From contig CM065379.1 of the NCBI GenBank assembly GCA_033060915.1, positions 22,385,318 to 22,449,317 of the forward strand: a stretch of 64,000 nucleotides of DNA. Direction: 5' to 3'. Numbering within the stretch: the stretch's first letter is position 1; every line of letters starts with the position of its first letter. Both the position numbers and the translations under genes were made by a program. The notes under the pieces are model-generated. The model was not told where the DNA came from. It saw only the letters and a list, made by a program, of their open reading frames with translations, and did not search any database. The stretch comes from Euryodendron excelsum (lineage: Eukaryota > Streptophyta > Magnoliopsida > Ericales > Pentaphylacaceae). Below, piece by piece: positions 44,358 to 57,600 of this stretch.

Positions 44358-45949
44358 GTTTTAGGGTGAGTGTGAACGTATAGGTTACCTACCTGCGAAC
44401 AATACCTCAAAATAATTCCAAAGATAAGAATTATGTAAGGGATAAACAACATTATTATATATAAAATCATCCCATAATCAATATACATATGTAAAGAATG
44501 TTACTAATCCAAACTCACAAACATTTAAAAGACCATAATGTAAACAAACTCCAAAATACTCTCATCTAATATACAACATATATAAGATCTATGACTCAAC
44601 AAGAAAAGCTCTCCATAACTCTTCAACTCGACATCAACAACAGTGGACTGGACATCAACTCTTTTTACCTACAAAACAACCTATACAGGAGTGAGCTATA
44701 TGTCAACATGCTCACTAGGATAAACAAACCATATAGAATGAATGTAAAATAATATCGAATCAACCGCCAATAGATAATCCATCATTATCCATGAGAAATG
44801 TTTTATGTAATGCAATGCCTCTTTGTGATGCAATGTCTGATATTACCACATATGTGCGCGCTGTTTTGATAAAATTGGCCTAGTATATCGATGGCTTGTT
44901 ATCTAAGTATATCCCTCTTGATATTTTTTTAGGTTAGTCTCACGAGACTGAACCTTAGGTTAGTCCCACATTGACTTAACCTTTTTCGTGAAATGCAAGA
45001 TATACACACAATGAATGTTGTATGTAATATCACCTCATTATCCAATAACTAACGCCAACATTGATAATAAGACATTCAATTTAATAAAAGTCAAAATATC
45101 TTAAATCCCCACCTCAATCCGCTGTATAAAGTAAGGTTGATTCACTCCTTTGATGGAATTGGAGTGTCTTTAGCAGCTTCCGAATGTATCACACACTACC
45201 TCGTCAAACTTATGAAATATATGAATGATCAATGCATGTTCATAACTTATGATGCACAAATATAAGAAATAATACATCAATGACACATTAGGAACTCAAT
45301 AAGAAGTGTTAAACCCTTCCCAATGCGATGCAATAAGAATACGATACAAAACAAGGGTCAAACCAGCCAAGGCGCCCCTCTCATAGGGGACTGCGCCAGT
45401 AGGTGCCCTCCTAGCGCCCTACTAGCGCCCCTCTCTAGTCCTCCACACCACTAGGCATGCCGTGGCACACTTCCTCCCCTAGCCTTCTTCTTGGTTCGAA
45501 AATGATGCACCCAAAACATAGTTTTAAGTCTCCTTTGCAACTTGAACACAAAACTAAGTCCTCTAAAGCCTCGAATGAAGTTCTAAAGTTTCAAACAAGA
45601 CTTCAAAATATCAACGCATACATAATATGAAGAATCCTAAGTCTCCAACTTGAATTTCAAGGTTCTTGGATTTAATTCTCAATTCTAAGACATGATAGGT
45701 CTTCTACATGCAACAAACATTAGAAATGCATGCAAACAAGCTTGAACTTGAGATTCCACACCTCAAATAATGGATGCACAACTTCCCCCTTCAATTTCCT
45801 CTTCTTTTCTTCTTTTATCTCATTTTTCTCTCCTTTTCTCTTACTTTCTCTCTTGCCAAACACAACTCTCTACACAGGCACCTCGTTCTTCTCTCTTCTC
45901 TTGACTTGAAGCCAACTATAGATACAAGTTGTATCTAATTCTCCACATG

Positions 45950-46005
<56 letters not shown>

Positions 46006-46325
46006 TAGTAATGAAGCACACACCTTCATTAAGGTGAAGTACACACTTAGGTGGCTTGAGGTTAAACCTCTCACTTAACACCTTATTGCTTCTCCACACC
46101 ACTAATCCACGTGATTATCACAATTAAACTCACTTATGATAATTAATCATTATTAACATTAAACTAAGTATGGATTAAGCTAATTGATTATGCTTAAAAT
46201 AAATCAATCCTCATATGACATGCTCTCATTCAAACATGTCAATCAAGCTCCTTGATTAGGATAATCATGCATGACATCATATGCATTTAAGCTAAACATG
46301 ATGCTAAACAAAGTAGGATCTCACA
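44358..46325 (-). repeat. 3' LTR of a Tekay/Del-like chromovirus
   Basis: On the minus strand it starts TGTGAGATCCTACTTTG at 46325, right after the polypurine tract TTAAAGGAGGGAAGAAC. It aligns with 50935-51949 along 44358-45430. Compared with the other LTR, its last ~40 bp are missing at 44358. A (CA)26 microsatellite lies at 45951-46002, and GCGCCC-rich short repeats at 45377-45430. Confidence 0.85.
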
Positions 46326-46342
46326 GTTCTTCCCTCCTTTAA
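46326..46342 (-). promoter_or_regulatory. Polypurine tract of the Tekay/Del-like element
   Basis: Minus-strand TTAAAGGAGGGAAGAAC directly upstream of the LTR start TGTGAG. Confidence 0.8.
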
Positions 46343-46349
46343 GAGTTTC

Positions 46350-49300
46350 ATCCTGAAATTCACTTACCAAGTTGGAATAGATAAGTATACTATTTCCTCA
46401 TTGACTCCTCACTCTCCCATGTGGCCTCCTCAATTGAATGACTTTTCCACAACACTTTTACCAACAGAACCACCTTGTTATGTAGAACTGGATCTCTTTG
46501 ATTCAGAATCTGAATAGGTTCTTTTATGTAAAACAAGTCATTCTTCAATTCTATCGGTTATTGAGTTAACACAAGTGATGAATCCGATATATATTTTCGT
46601 AACATAGAAATATAAAAAAACATTATGTAGTTTAGACAGTTCTAAAGGTAAATCCCATCAATAAGCTGTAGCACCAACTCTTTCAACAATAGCATACGGT
46701 CCAATATACCTTGGACTCAATTTTTCTTTCTTCCTAAATCTCAATATACCTTTTCATGGAGAGAATTTCAAAAATATTCAGTCACTAACCTCAAATTCTA
46801 ACTCTCTTCTTATGTTATATGTGTAACGTTTTTGTCTACTTTGTGCCACTTTTAAGTGTTCTTGAATAACTTTGACTTTCTTAGTTGTATCTTAAATTAT
46901 CTCTGGACACAATAGTTGTCTCTCTCTCACATCACTCCAACACACTGTAGTCCTGCACCATCATCTATACAAAGCTTCAAATGGAGCCATGTTAATACTG
47001 GATTGATAGTTATTGTTGTATGCAAACTCCATTAAAGCTAGATGATCATCCTTACTTCCTTTGAAATCAATCACATAAGCTCTTAACATATCCTCCAAAG
47101 TTTGAATAGTCATCTTCGACTGTCCATCGGTTTGAGGATGAAATGTTGTACTAAACTTTAATGTCATACCCGTAGCTTGTTGTAAACTGGGCTAGAATCT
47201 AGCGGTAAATCTTAGATCCCTATCTATAACTATAGATATTGGAGTCCCATGTAGACGAATAATCTCTTCAGTATATAGTCTAGCATACTTGTCAATAGAA
47301 TAAGTAGAAAATGTGTTGACTTTGTTAATCGGTCCACAATCACCCATATAGAATCAAATCAACTTCGAGTCTTCGGTAGTCCCACCACAAACTTCATGGT
47401 TATGTGCTCCCACTTCCATTGTGGAATAGGAAAATGTTGCAAAAAACCTGTCGGTTTCTGATGCTCCACCTTCACTTGTTAATAAGTCAAACACTTTACC
47501 ACAAATTTTGCAATTTCTTTCTTCATTCTAGACCACCAGTAGACTTCCCGAAGATCTCAATACATTTTAGTACTTCCTGGACACATAGCATACAAAGATT
47601 GATGCACCTTCTTTAAAATCTCTTTCTACAAAGCTTGATTATTTGGTACATAGCAACAAGTCCCAAACATTAAAGTACCATCTTTATGTATTGAAAAGTT
47701 AGTTCTCATTCCTTCCTTTACTTGCTTTCTAACTTTCTCTAGTTGTGGATCTTGAGATTGTAATTTCCAAATTCAATCAAATAACTAAGGTCTACCTCAA
47801 AACTGTGCTATAAAAGCATTAACCCCTACCATGACAAACTCTACTTCCAAAAATGTTACCTCTACAAACAGTTCTGCTCGGTAACACTTCATACATGCTA
47901 ATCTTTCTAAAGACTTTCGGCTCAAAGCATCAGCCACAACATTTGCTCTTCTCAGATGATAATGAATAGCACATTCATAATCTTTAATCAACTCCATCCA
48001 CCTCCATTGTCTCGAATTCAAATCCCTTCTTGTAAACAAATATTTCAAATTTTGATAATCTGTGAATATCTCGTAAGACTCACCATATAAATAATGCCTC
48101 CATAACTTCAAAGAAAACACTACTACCGCCAACTCCAAGTCATGAATAGGATAATTCCTTTCGCGAGTCTTCAACTGTCTTGAATCATAAATAACAACTC
48201 TGCCTCTTTGAATTAATACACAACCAATACCCTGATATGACGCATCATTATATATCACAAAATCACCCTTCCTCGAAGGAATAGTCAACACTGGAGCTGT
48301 AGTAAACTTAACCTTTAATTCTCAAAAACTGCACTGCAATCATCATTCCATTCAAACCGTACATCCTTTTGTGTCAATCTAGTCAATGGAATAGCATAAG
48401 ATGAAAATTTTTGAATAAATCTTCTATAGTATTTAGCTAATCTTAAGAAACTTATAAATTCTGACACATTCTTTGGTTGTTCCCAATTTATTATAGCTTC
48501 GATTTTCTTTGGGTCTACACAAATTTCTTCATCAGATATCACATGCCCTAAAAAATATTACTTTATTAAGCCAAAACTTGCATTTGCTAAATTTGACATG
48601 CAATTGTCTATCTCATAATGTTTGCAACACATGCCTTAGATGTCTTTCATGCTCCTCCTTATTATGTGAATATACCAATATATCATCCATGAATACAATC
48701 ACGAAAGAATTGAGGAAAGGTTGAAATACTCGATTCATTAAGTCCATGAAAATAGTTGGAGCATTGGTCACTCCAAAAAGCATTACTAAAAACTCATAAT
48801 GTTCATACTGAGTACAGAAAGTAGTCTTCAAAACATCACTATCCTTCACCTTCAATGAATGATACCCATATCTCAAATCAATCATTGAAAATACTTTAGC
48901 CCCTTGCAACTGATCAAACAAATCATCAATCCACGCAAAGGATACTTATTCTTTTTTGTAACTTGATTCAACTACCGGTAATCTATATATAATCTCATTA
49001 TCCTATCTTTCTCTTTCACAAACAAAACGGGGGCTTTGCATGGTGACATACTAGGTTGTATAAACCCTCGATCTAATAAGTCTTGCAACTGAATTTTTAG
49101 TTCTCTCAATTCTGTTGGAGCCATTCTATAAAGTGCAATGGAAATAAGAGTAGTCCCCAGCAATAATTTAATAAAGAATTCCACTTCTCTGTCAGGTATA
49201 ATTCCTGGAAATTCATTCGGAAACACATCCACAAAGTCTCACACCACTAGAATATCTAACAACTTCAATTCTAATTTGGCAGTATCAATCACATGAGCTA

Positions 49301-49760
49301 AATACCCTTCACACCCTTTCTGTAATAGCTTCCTAACTTTAAAAGTTGATATCAAACAAGTAGGGACCATATCTCGCTCTCCTTGGAATCTAAACTCTAA
49401 TTCATTAGGCATTTGAAAAACAACTTCTTTCTTGAAACAATCTATAAAGGCATGATAAGATGAAAACCAATCCATACCCAATATCAAATCGAAGTTATAA
49501 ATTGCCAAAGGAATCAAGTCCACAGTTAACTCTTTTTTTCCCAATTTTCAACACACATTCCTTGTACACCACATCTACCAATACTAATCTCCCACTGATG
49601 TTGATACAAGTAAGTGATGTGTCATTAAAGTATGTGGCCTATTTAGACGCACACTAAATGCAATAGACGTAAAAGAATGTGTAAATTCAAGATCTAACAA
49701 TACATATGCATCTTTACTAGCCATAGACATTATACCTGTTACCACCATAGGAGTTGCCTG
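46350..49760 (-). pseudogene. Tekay/Del-like Ty3/gypsy pol (protease to chromodomain), broken
   Basis: Minus strand, domains in the chromovirus order. Protease region 49239-49740: the active site is decayed (LLDLEFTHSF instead of a D-S/P-G motif), followed by IYNFDLILGMDWFSSYHA. Reverse transcriptase 48613-49232: CKAPVLFVKEKDRIMRLYIDYR, then [13 protein letters not shown] and the catalytic FMDD at about 48676. RNase H 47797-48542: [17 protein letters not shown] and [18 protein letters not shown]. Integrase about 46750-47640: zinc-finger and core pieces in shifted frames (FHPQTDGQSKMTIQTLEDML at 47098-47157). Chromodomain-like end near 46420-46520 (VLWKSHSIEEATWESEE). Stops and frameshifts separate most blocks. 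Confidence 0.85.
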
Positions 49761-49789
49761 AGCATCATTTTAAGTCATGGCATACACTC

Positions 49790-50744
49790 GGGTTTGAGTC
49801 TGTGATTCAAAAGTAGTCTCTTACCCTCGTTGAGTACTTCCTAATGCTTTTCTCCCACTGCTAGCAACATTACCCACAGAAAAAGCTACTGTAGCTCTTT
49901 GAGTATAATTCTTGGCTATGCCTCGGTTGTCCACATTAATGAGATTTATCACTCCACAGTACTAAACAGTCTCTCACCATATGTCCCATTGTCCCACATT
50001 TACAACACAATTCCTTCACTTTTGCCACTAGAAAATCATGAATCGGAAAGTCTCACTGAAGGTCTCCAAGATCCACAACCTATTGGACTTTTCAATCTTG
50101 GACTTCCTGATCTTTGATTGAGTTGTGCTCGGCCTTGTCTGCTAGATATTGTAGTTTCTGATGATTTTTTCTTTGAAGTGCCATTCCCACATCAAAAGTT
50201 TCCTTTTTGAATTGCTTTCTTCTTCCAGTAAACTACTACTTATATTCAGATACTGTCATCTTTCCCCACTTTAAAGAAATGAACTTGTTCCTTCTGATAT
50301 CTATAGATGATAAGAAAGTATTGTTCATTGAATGCTTCCTCAAATTGCCTTCAAATGATAGGTACCTTGGCTGCTTGAGAATCCAACAATCGCCTTCCTA
50401 GCTTCCCCTCTCAGTATAAATACAGCCAATAACAATTTCTGCTCGTTAGTCACAGTCATTACCTTAAAAATTTTTTTTAACTTTTTTAGCCACTCTTCTC
50501 CTACCAATGGATCTGTTGCCCCAGTAAACTCCAGTGGATTGAGTTTTATGAATTGCTCATGCAAAGTACTACTTCTCAACATTGGTCTCATTGATTGATA
50601 CTCAATATACTGAGCCAACACATTAGCCACTCTGTCGGCTGCATCTAGTGGATTTTGAGTACCCTGTTCCTGGCGTCCCTGCCCCCTACCTAGAGCTAAT
50701 GATGCTTCTTCTTCCACTTTTCTTAGTGGTTCTCTTTGTGCCAT
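49790..50744 (-). pseudogene. Tekay/Del-like gag, broken
   Basis: Minus strand. The start ATG at 50744 gives MAQREPLRKVEEEA, followed by the capsid block SSTLHEQFIKLNPLEFTGAT and WLKKLKKIFKVMTVTNEQKL (about 50430-50570). The frame breaks near 50340. A zinc knuckle CCKCGTMGHMVRDC lies at about 49967-50008, before the protease. Typical of Tekay/Del elements. Confidence 0.8.
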
Positions 50745-50882
50745 TTTTCTGTATCAATTCAGGGTTAGCACACAATTTATATGAACCACATATTTCTATC
50801 AACTTACCAACTCAAAAACACCCTATAGTCCACTGTAACTCTAAATACCAACTCAATAACATAGCCTTGGTCTTAAACCTCA

Positions 50883-50894
50883 GCTCTGATACCA
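50883..50894 (-). promoter_or_regulatory. Primer binding site of the Tekay/Del-like element
   Basis: Minus-strand TGGTATCAGAGC, complementary to initiator Met tRNA, three bases from the LTR end. Confidence 0.85.
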
Positions 50895-50897
50895 ATC

Positions 50898-51949
50898 TAT
50901 CACACTCGCTCCTAATCAGGCGTCATTAACGCCGTCTTAGGGTGGGTGTGATCGCACAAGTTACCTACCTAAGAATGTTACCTCAAAACAATCCCAAATA
51001 TAAGAATCATGTAAGGGATAATTAACATTATTATATATAAAACCATCCCATAATCAACATATATACATAAAAAAGGTTACTAATCCAAACTCACAAACAT
51101 TTACAAGACCATAATGTAAACAAACTCCAACATACTCTCATCCAATCCACATACAAGATCTATGACTCAACTAGAAGAGCTCTCCACAGCTCATCAACTC
51201 GATATCAATAGCAGTGGATTGAACATTAACTCCTTTTACCTACAAAATAATATGTGTGGGTGTGAGCTATATGTCAACAAGCTCACTAAGATAATCAAAC
51301 TATATAGAATGAATACAAGATAACATTAAATCTACCGCCAATAGATAATCCATCATTATCCATGAGAAATGTCTTATGCAATGCAATACCTCCGTGCGAT
51401 GTAATGTCTGATGTCACCACATATGTGCGCACTATTTTGATAATATTGGCCCAATATATCAATGACTTGTTATTTAAGAATATCCCTCTTGATATTCTTT
51501 TATGTTAGTCCCATGAGACTGAACCTTAGGTTAATCCCAAATCGACTTAACTTTTTTCGTGAAATGCAAGCACATAATGTTTTTTATATGCAATGTCACC
51601 TCATTATCCAACAACCCACACCACCATTGATAATAACATATTTAATTCAATAAGAGTCAGAATATCTTAAATCCCTACCTCAATCTACTGTATAAAGTAA
51701 GGTTAATTCACTTATTCGGTGAAATTGTAGTGTCTTTAGCCGCTTCCAAACCTTTAACATATCATCACGTCAAACTTATGAAATATATGCATAATTAATA
51801 GAAATAATACATCAATGACACATTAGGAACTTAATGAGAAGTGTTAAACCTTTCCTGATGCGATGTAAGAAGAATACAATGCAAAACAAAGGTCAAACGA
51901 GCCAAAACTAGCCAAGGCATTGTGCCATGGTGCCCACTAGGCGCGCCCT
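50898..51949 (-). repeat. 5' LTR (truncated by insertion) of the Tekay/Del-like element
   Basis: It matches 44358-45430 closely from the shared TTAGGGTG(a/g)GTGTGA start. The match breaks at 51949, exactly where the Tat-family LTR begins (TGTCACATCTCG). The missing upstream half should lie beyond 64000 on the far side of the inserted element. Confidence 0.8.
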
Positions 51950-54900
51950 TGTCACATCTCGATCTTTTTGCACTCAAGAATGGTGAGAAAAATGCATGGC
52001 ACTCTCTGTCGTTAGAACTGATCTTCTTAGAAGGACGAATGCTACTAGGTTTGAATGGGAGACTGATTTGAATAAGGGTTTTTAAAAAAGATTTGGAGTC
52101 ACTACCTAACTTGATTAAGGTGAGTTAGGTCACCTAAACTAAGAAAAGTCTAAAGACTAAACTTAGAGTTTTTGAAAAAATAGTTTTCAAAAATTCCTCA
52201 AGAGGATTTTTTTGGAAAACAGGTTGTTTGGCAACCTTTGAAAAATGTTTAAGCCCTTTTTAGAAAATGATGCTGGTTTTGGTCCTTCAAAAACGATGAT
52301 CTATGGTCTGGGGGTTGGTTACGTATAGGAAAAATGCACTAAGTTATCACCCTATCTTGCCCATGCAGTACCTACATGTCTTTCTACCTTAGGTTCACTT
52401 ATTTAGAATATCTGATTAATAAATGTCCAATACTATTTACTTTGAAAAGAATTTTGAAAATTTTTTTTGACATGATGCATGGTATGCAAGTGCAAGAAAA
52501 TGATTTGATTTTGAAAATAAAATTAATAAGGGGATTTGAAGTTTGAAAAAGGTTGTGGAATTGAAAACTTAAAAAAAGTTATGACCGCACCCATGAAGGT
52601 TGTCTATATATCCCTTTATTTGGAATCAGGTCAGTCGTAGTTCAAACTTAGAGTCCGATTAAAAATAAATACTTTGAGGTCTTGTTTGATTTGAAAAGAC
52701 ACTTTGAGGCCTTTAGAAAGTTTGATTTGAAAAGAGTTTGATTTAAACTTTGATTTGAAGATTTGAAATCGAGCTTTGATTTGAAATCAAACTTGAAGTT
52801 GATTTGCAATTTGAACTTGAAATTGAACTTTGAAATAGACCTTAGAATTTTTTTTGCAAAGTTTAATTGAACTTTAAAATCATCTTGACTTGAATTGGAG
52901 TTGGAAAACAATCTTGGTTTAGAAAAAAAGTTGAAGTTTTCTAACTTACGGTTAGGAATTGAACTAGGGTTTTGGCCTCCTAGGGTTTATGCAACCTAAA
53001 GTTGAAACATGCAATTGAAATAGAAAGGCTTGATTTGAACTTGAAAAGTTCAATTTTAGAAAGTTTGATTTTGAAAAGTTCCAAATTAGAAAAGTTGGAA
53101 TTAGGAAAGAGTGGTAAAGGTTTGATTTGATATAGAAATACATGACTTGGAAAGGTTGGGAAAGATTTGGTTCGATTTAGAATTATTTGGTCTGAAAGGA
53201 TTAAAAAAGATTTAACTTGAATATTTGATCGGAAAGAATTTAGAAAGTTAGAGTTTGGAAAGATTAGATCTTGGAAGCTTTGAATTAGGAAATTTCAAAA
53301 TTAGAGAGGTTCTACTTTAGGAAAGTTTTCCTTTTTAGGCAAGAATTGATTTTGGAAAGATTTGAAAGGTTGAATTTAGAAAGTTAAGTTTAAAAAGATT
53401 TGACCTAGGATTGAGGTAACTTGGGATTTAGGCAATCCTATGACCTACGGTTTATGCAAAGCATTTGAATTTGGAAAGGTTGGATTCCAATTTGAAAAAG
53501 GAAAGTTTTATGTCTTTGGAAGATTGAAGTTAGGAAAAATTGAAAATACGAAAAATGAAGCTTTCTATTTTCTAAAACATAAGATTGGATTTTGTTTCCA
53601 AAAATAGAGGATTTGATTTTGTTTCCAAAATTGGAGGATTGGATTTTGTTTCCAATTTAGACAAGATTTGATTTAACTTGAAATTGGAAAGTTTGAGTTT
53701 CAAAAATTTTGAATTTGGAAATCTATGATTTGGTGAAAAAAGGGTTTTGAAAATCTATGATTTGGTGAAAATAGAAAGTCATGACTTTAAGAAAGGAATT
53801 AGGATTCCCTAATCATGGATTCTAAGGTTTAGACTTGGATTCTCAAGACAATGAACTTTTGGAAAGTAGATCTTTGAAAAGAATTTATTAGGAAGTCAAT
53901 TTGTAAAAACTATTTTAGAAAGATTTGAATATAGACTTTTGCAAGTCTCTTAAATATCTCACTTTCCTAAAATGATTCTAACCATGAAAGGATTAGAACC
54001 ATTCTAGAGTTGTGATTTTAAAAACAACTAGGGTTTGAAAACAAGATTTAAACATTGATAATCTCATTGAATGTGACACTTTCCTAAAACAACCTTAACC
54101 ATGGAATGGCTAGAATCACTTTAAAATTGTGATTTATTGAAAAATATTTTAGGGTTTAAACCCAAACTTTGAACTTTGATAGTCACTTTATATATAATAC
54201 TTTCCTAAAAGAACCATAACCATGGAATGGTTAAAATAATCTTAGGGTTGTGGTTTTGAAAACAAGTTTGAAAGAAAGAGATGATGAATAAAAGTTTTGA
54301 AAGATGACTTTAATGTAAGTTTGAAAACAACTTTGAATATAATTTTGAATGTAATCCATGAACATGGCAACTACAATGCAATAGGGTCACGAATATACAA
54401 GGTTAGGCTTTACCACATAATCAAGGGGGCTGGACCCACACCATTTTAGGTTGAACTTGAAGAAAGCCCCCAACACGGTGACCCTCAAAACATCTTTATG
54501 GGCATAAAACGGGAAGTTTCTTGTTTCAAGCATGCAAGAATGGGCAGTAGAAGATGGGATTAAAATAGAAGAGAATCCAAGTGGGTTAGGAGAGAGAAGA
54601 GAGAAGGGGAATTACATAAACTAAATCGAAAACCTACCTTGTCTCCTTTTTGCTTCGCTTGCTTTGTTTGCTTCACTTTGAGAGTTTTGAATACGCAGCA
54701 CTTGATCCTCAATGGATGCTTGTAGGGTTGTATTTGAGTGTAAAAAGTGTATAGAGGCTAGGTTTTTGTGCGCATGTGGTGTAAGGAGGCTAGGGTTTTG
54801 TGTGTATGGGGTGTAGGGAGGCTAGGGTTTGAACGAGGCTTCAAAGAACTAGGATTTCAAAGCCTGTTGCAGTGAGGCATCGTTTCTGGACTAAGTTTGC

Positions 54901-56347
54901 TAATCTTTTTTTACGCAGAGAGATGGTCTATATTTATAAGCAATTGGAATAGTGTATGACACTTGTTATAATGGCGTGAGGACTTTTTTTGGGCTTGGCG
55001 CCACTCACGCTAATTTTTGGCTTGGTGCCACTACACTTAGGAAAGTTTTAAAGTGGCAAGAAACAAATCTTTTGACCCTTGGGATGTAAGGCAGAAGATT
55101 TGGGTGCCTATCCTTGTGACTACCATGCAATGTTTGGCCTGGCTCTACTAGGAGTGACTTTGGAAAGTCCGGGAATGATTCGAAAGGCCGAGGATGGATA
55201 AGAACACCTAAAAGAATGTCCCGGAGCTAGCTAGAGTGATAACTAGAGTCGGTGTAATTAAGAAGGGTGACCGGCCTACTAGGAGCAAAACGATTATTTC
55301 ATACCGGGTTTATTGAAATGGACTCGGAATGGACCAAAAAAATATTAGAAGGTTAGGAATATTGTTAGAAGTATCCTTAGAAGATAACCGGTTTGATACC
55401 TAGAGCTGGTGTGGTTCCTGAAGGCAATCGGATGCTTAGGATTGTCATTGGGATAATCCTGGAAGGGTGGACTTATCGCTCTGAGGACTTAGGTACTTTC
55501 TCGAGAAGTATGCTGGTACGGCCCAAAGGGCAGTTTGGTCATTTTTCACCGGAGTGGGCTAGCAAGCAATGGTGCTGACCTGGGTTTTGAGCGTTTTCGC
55601 CACTCTAACGATATGTGATGAGTTGGTTTCTAAAGGTATCCTATTCTTTAGTAAATGTGACATGGCCAAGAGGCAAGTTCGGTCCCATGACATAGGAGAT
55701 TTGTTGGCAATTCCTAATGTCGACTTATTTGCGAGTGTTTCTGGCATTTTGACGATTGTGATGTTTGTGATATTTTCTTCACTCTAACAGTGTGCGTTTG
55801 TTCTAGAGACTGCTTGATTTTAGAAAACTACTGAATGGTGTTATCGTCTCGGGGCCTTAGGTACTTTCCTGATTGACATGTCGAATAGTAGATATTCTAC
55901 ATTGGCGGGCTAGTAAGCGCTAGAAGTGAACTGTTCTACCATATCGGGGATTTAGGTTCCGTCTCAGTTGACAGGTTTGAAGGGACTTACCGTTCTAAGG
56001 AGTTTTCTTGATAAACCTGTTGTGCCGGATGGACTTATTATTTGAGGGATTAAATTTCTTGAAAGATGGGCTAGATTGAGTTTGACTAACTTGGACTGGA
56101 ATTGGAACTAGAATTGAGGTTGAAATAGAGGCTTACCGTCTCTAAGAAGACGTGCTAACTAGAATTGGACCGAATAATGCTCCAAGGGTATTTTGGTTAT
56201 TTCACTTTTATTGGGCCTAACGGGCCTGCGAAGCGGTTGGTTGACTGAATTGAGTCTTAAAAGTCTGTTTAGGCTTGAATGTATCGGTTTGAATATGTAT
56301 CTGGTCAGGTTGGAGATTACCGAGCGAGCAAAAATAAGATGCTTATA
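51950..56347 (-). mobile_element. 3' LTR of a Tat-like element, 4.4 kb
   Basis: Homologous along its length to the solo LTR at 2777-7339; plus-strand ends TGTCACATCTCG and ...GATGCTTATA (the canonical CA has become TA). A polypurine tract adjoins at 56348, so the element reads minus and this is its 3' LTR. It is inserted in the 5' LTR of a Tekay/Del-like element; GCCCT precedes it and should recur beyond the window if it is the target duplication. The copy differs from the solo LTR by many substitutions and a net 165 bp of length. Confidence 0.85.
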
Positions 56348-56367
56348 GTTGCCCCTCTTTTTTTGTC
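56348..56367 (-). promoter_or_regulatory. Polypurine tract of the Tat-like element
   Basis: Minus-strand GACAAAAAAAGAGGGGCAAC directly before the LTR start (TATAAGC, originally TGTAAGC). It sets the orientation of the whole element. Confidence 0.8.
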
Positions 56368-57600
56368 TTTACTTATCGAAGGCAGAAAATGATAAAGTAA
56401 GGGTTCCATGTTCACCACGAGGCGATCAGAGGTATTGGAATTGAAAGTTTTTTTAGATTGGAGCTTGAAAATAACATATTGGCCTAGTGGGACGTTTAAA
56501 ACAGGATTTTGGCTAGAAAACGGCAAAACTGCCTTGAATTTGTATGTGGCGCCACTCTTGTCTTTTAAACTACCTTGGCGCCATTGCTAGTGGCGCTAGT
56601 TTTGAAGATAAAAACTTAGTAGCCCCTCGATTGGGGGCTTACAGGTTTGGTTGGATTTTCGAGCTTTGTGAGCTTGTCTTGAAGTTCTTACAAAGAGACA
56701 TTGAAGGAGTGAGTTTGGGGGAAGTCGGGGAGTTGCTAGAAGTGGCCACCATCATCGGAATAGTTGCCAAAGAAGAAGAGTTCGCTGGAGAACTCCAAGA
56801 GGTGAGTTTCTTATTTTGTGTTGATCTTGATGACTAGAACTTCGTTTGAGTTGTATAAATAGTCAAAATTGATGTTTTGATGTGCTTTGAACACTCTGGT
56901 GATATTGTTTTTACATTTTGATGCCTGTTTGATTGAGTTTTGAGCAGTTTTACATGTTTATATAATGAGGGTTTCTACAGGAATTGGAGATTTACTTTTA
57001 CAGTTTTGGGTGTTGGGTTTTCTTGTCAGAGTTTTGCACCATGTACCTTCGAAAAATGTATTAAATAATTGTATAAGATTTCATGATTTTCTAAAAACTT
57101 TTTGAATTTTTGAATTTTCAAAAAGTGAAAAAATGTTAGGAAAATAAGAAGAATTGAGAAATCAATTGAATTGTTCGTGTTAGATGTTTAGAAAAATATA
57201 GGAATATTTTAAAAAATATTTGAAGTGGTTTTGAACAATTTTGTAAAGATTTCAAAAATCCTTGGAATTTTGGCAGATAGAACATTTGTTTGAAAATTCG
57301 AAAATCTCATGAATGTGTGTAGGTTGTCTTATGTGTGTTAGTGACATGTGACTGTGATGTCGTGGGTGCATGATTTGTGTTCTATTGCATTATTTTGGGC
57401 ATTGTAGGGACTATTTACAAACGGGGCTCTACCAAATTTTTTTGAAATGAGTAAAAACTTAAGAATTTTTGAAATAAAATCTTTTAAAAAAAAAGATAAA
57501 ACCTTTAAGGATGGGCCCTTTTTGGCAGAGAAGGCCCTGAAAAACTTAGGGGGGTCTTAGAATAAAACTTTTTGAAGGAAGGGCCTAGAAAACAAACTTT
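56368..57600. other. 3' non-coding region of the Tat-like element
   Basis: Between the polypurine tract and the tandem array. The plus-strand open frame 56544-56837 ends in a splice-donor-like AGAG/GTGAGTTT (about 56800) and could be a leader exon of the antisense ORF at 59052, but it has no recognised domain. Confidence 0.4.
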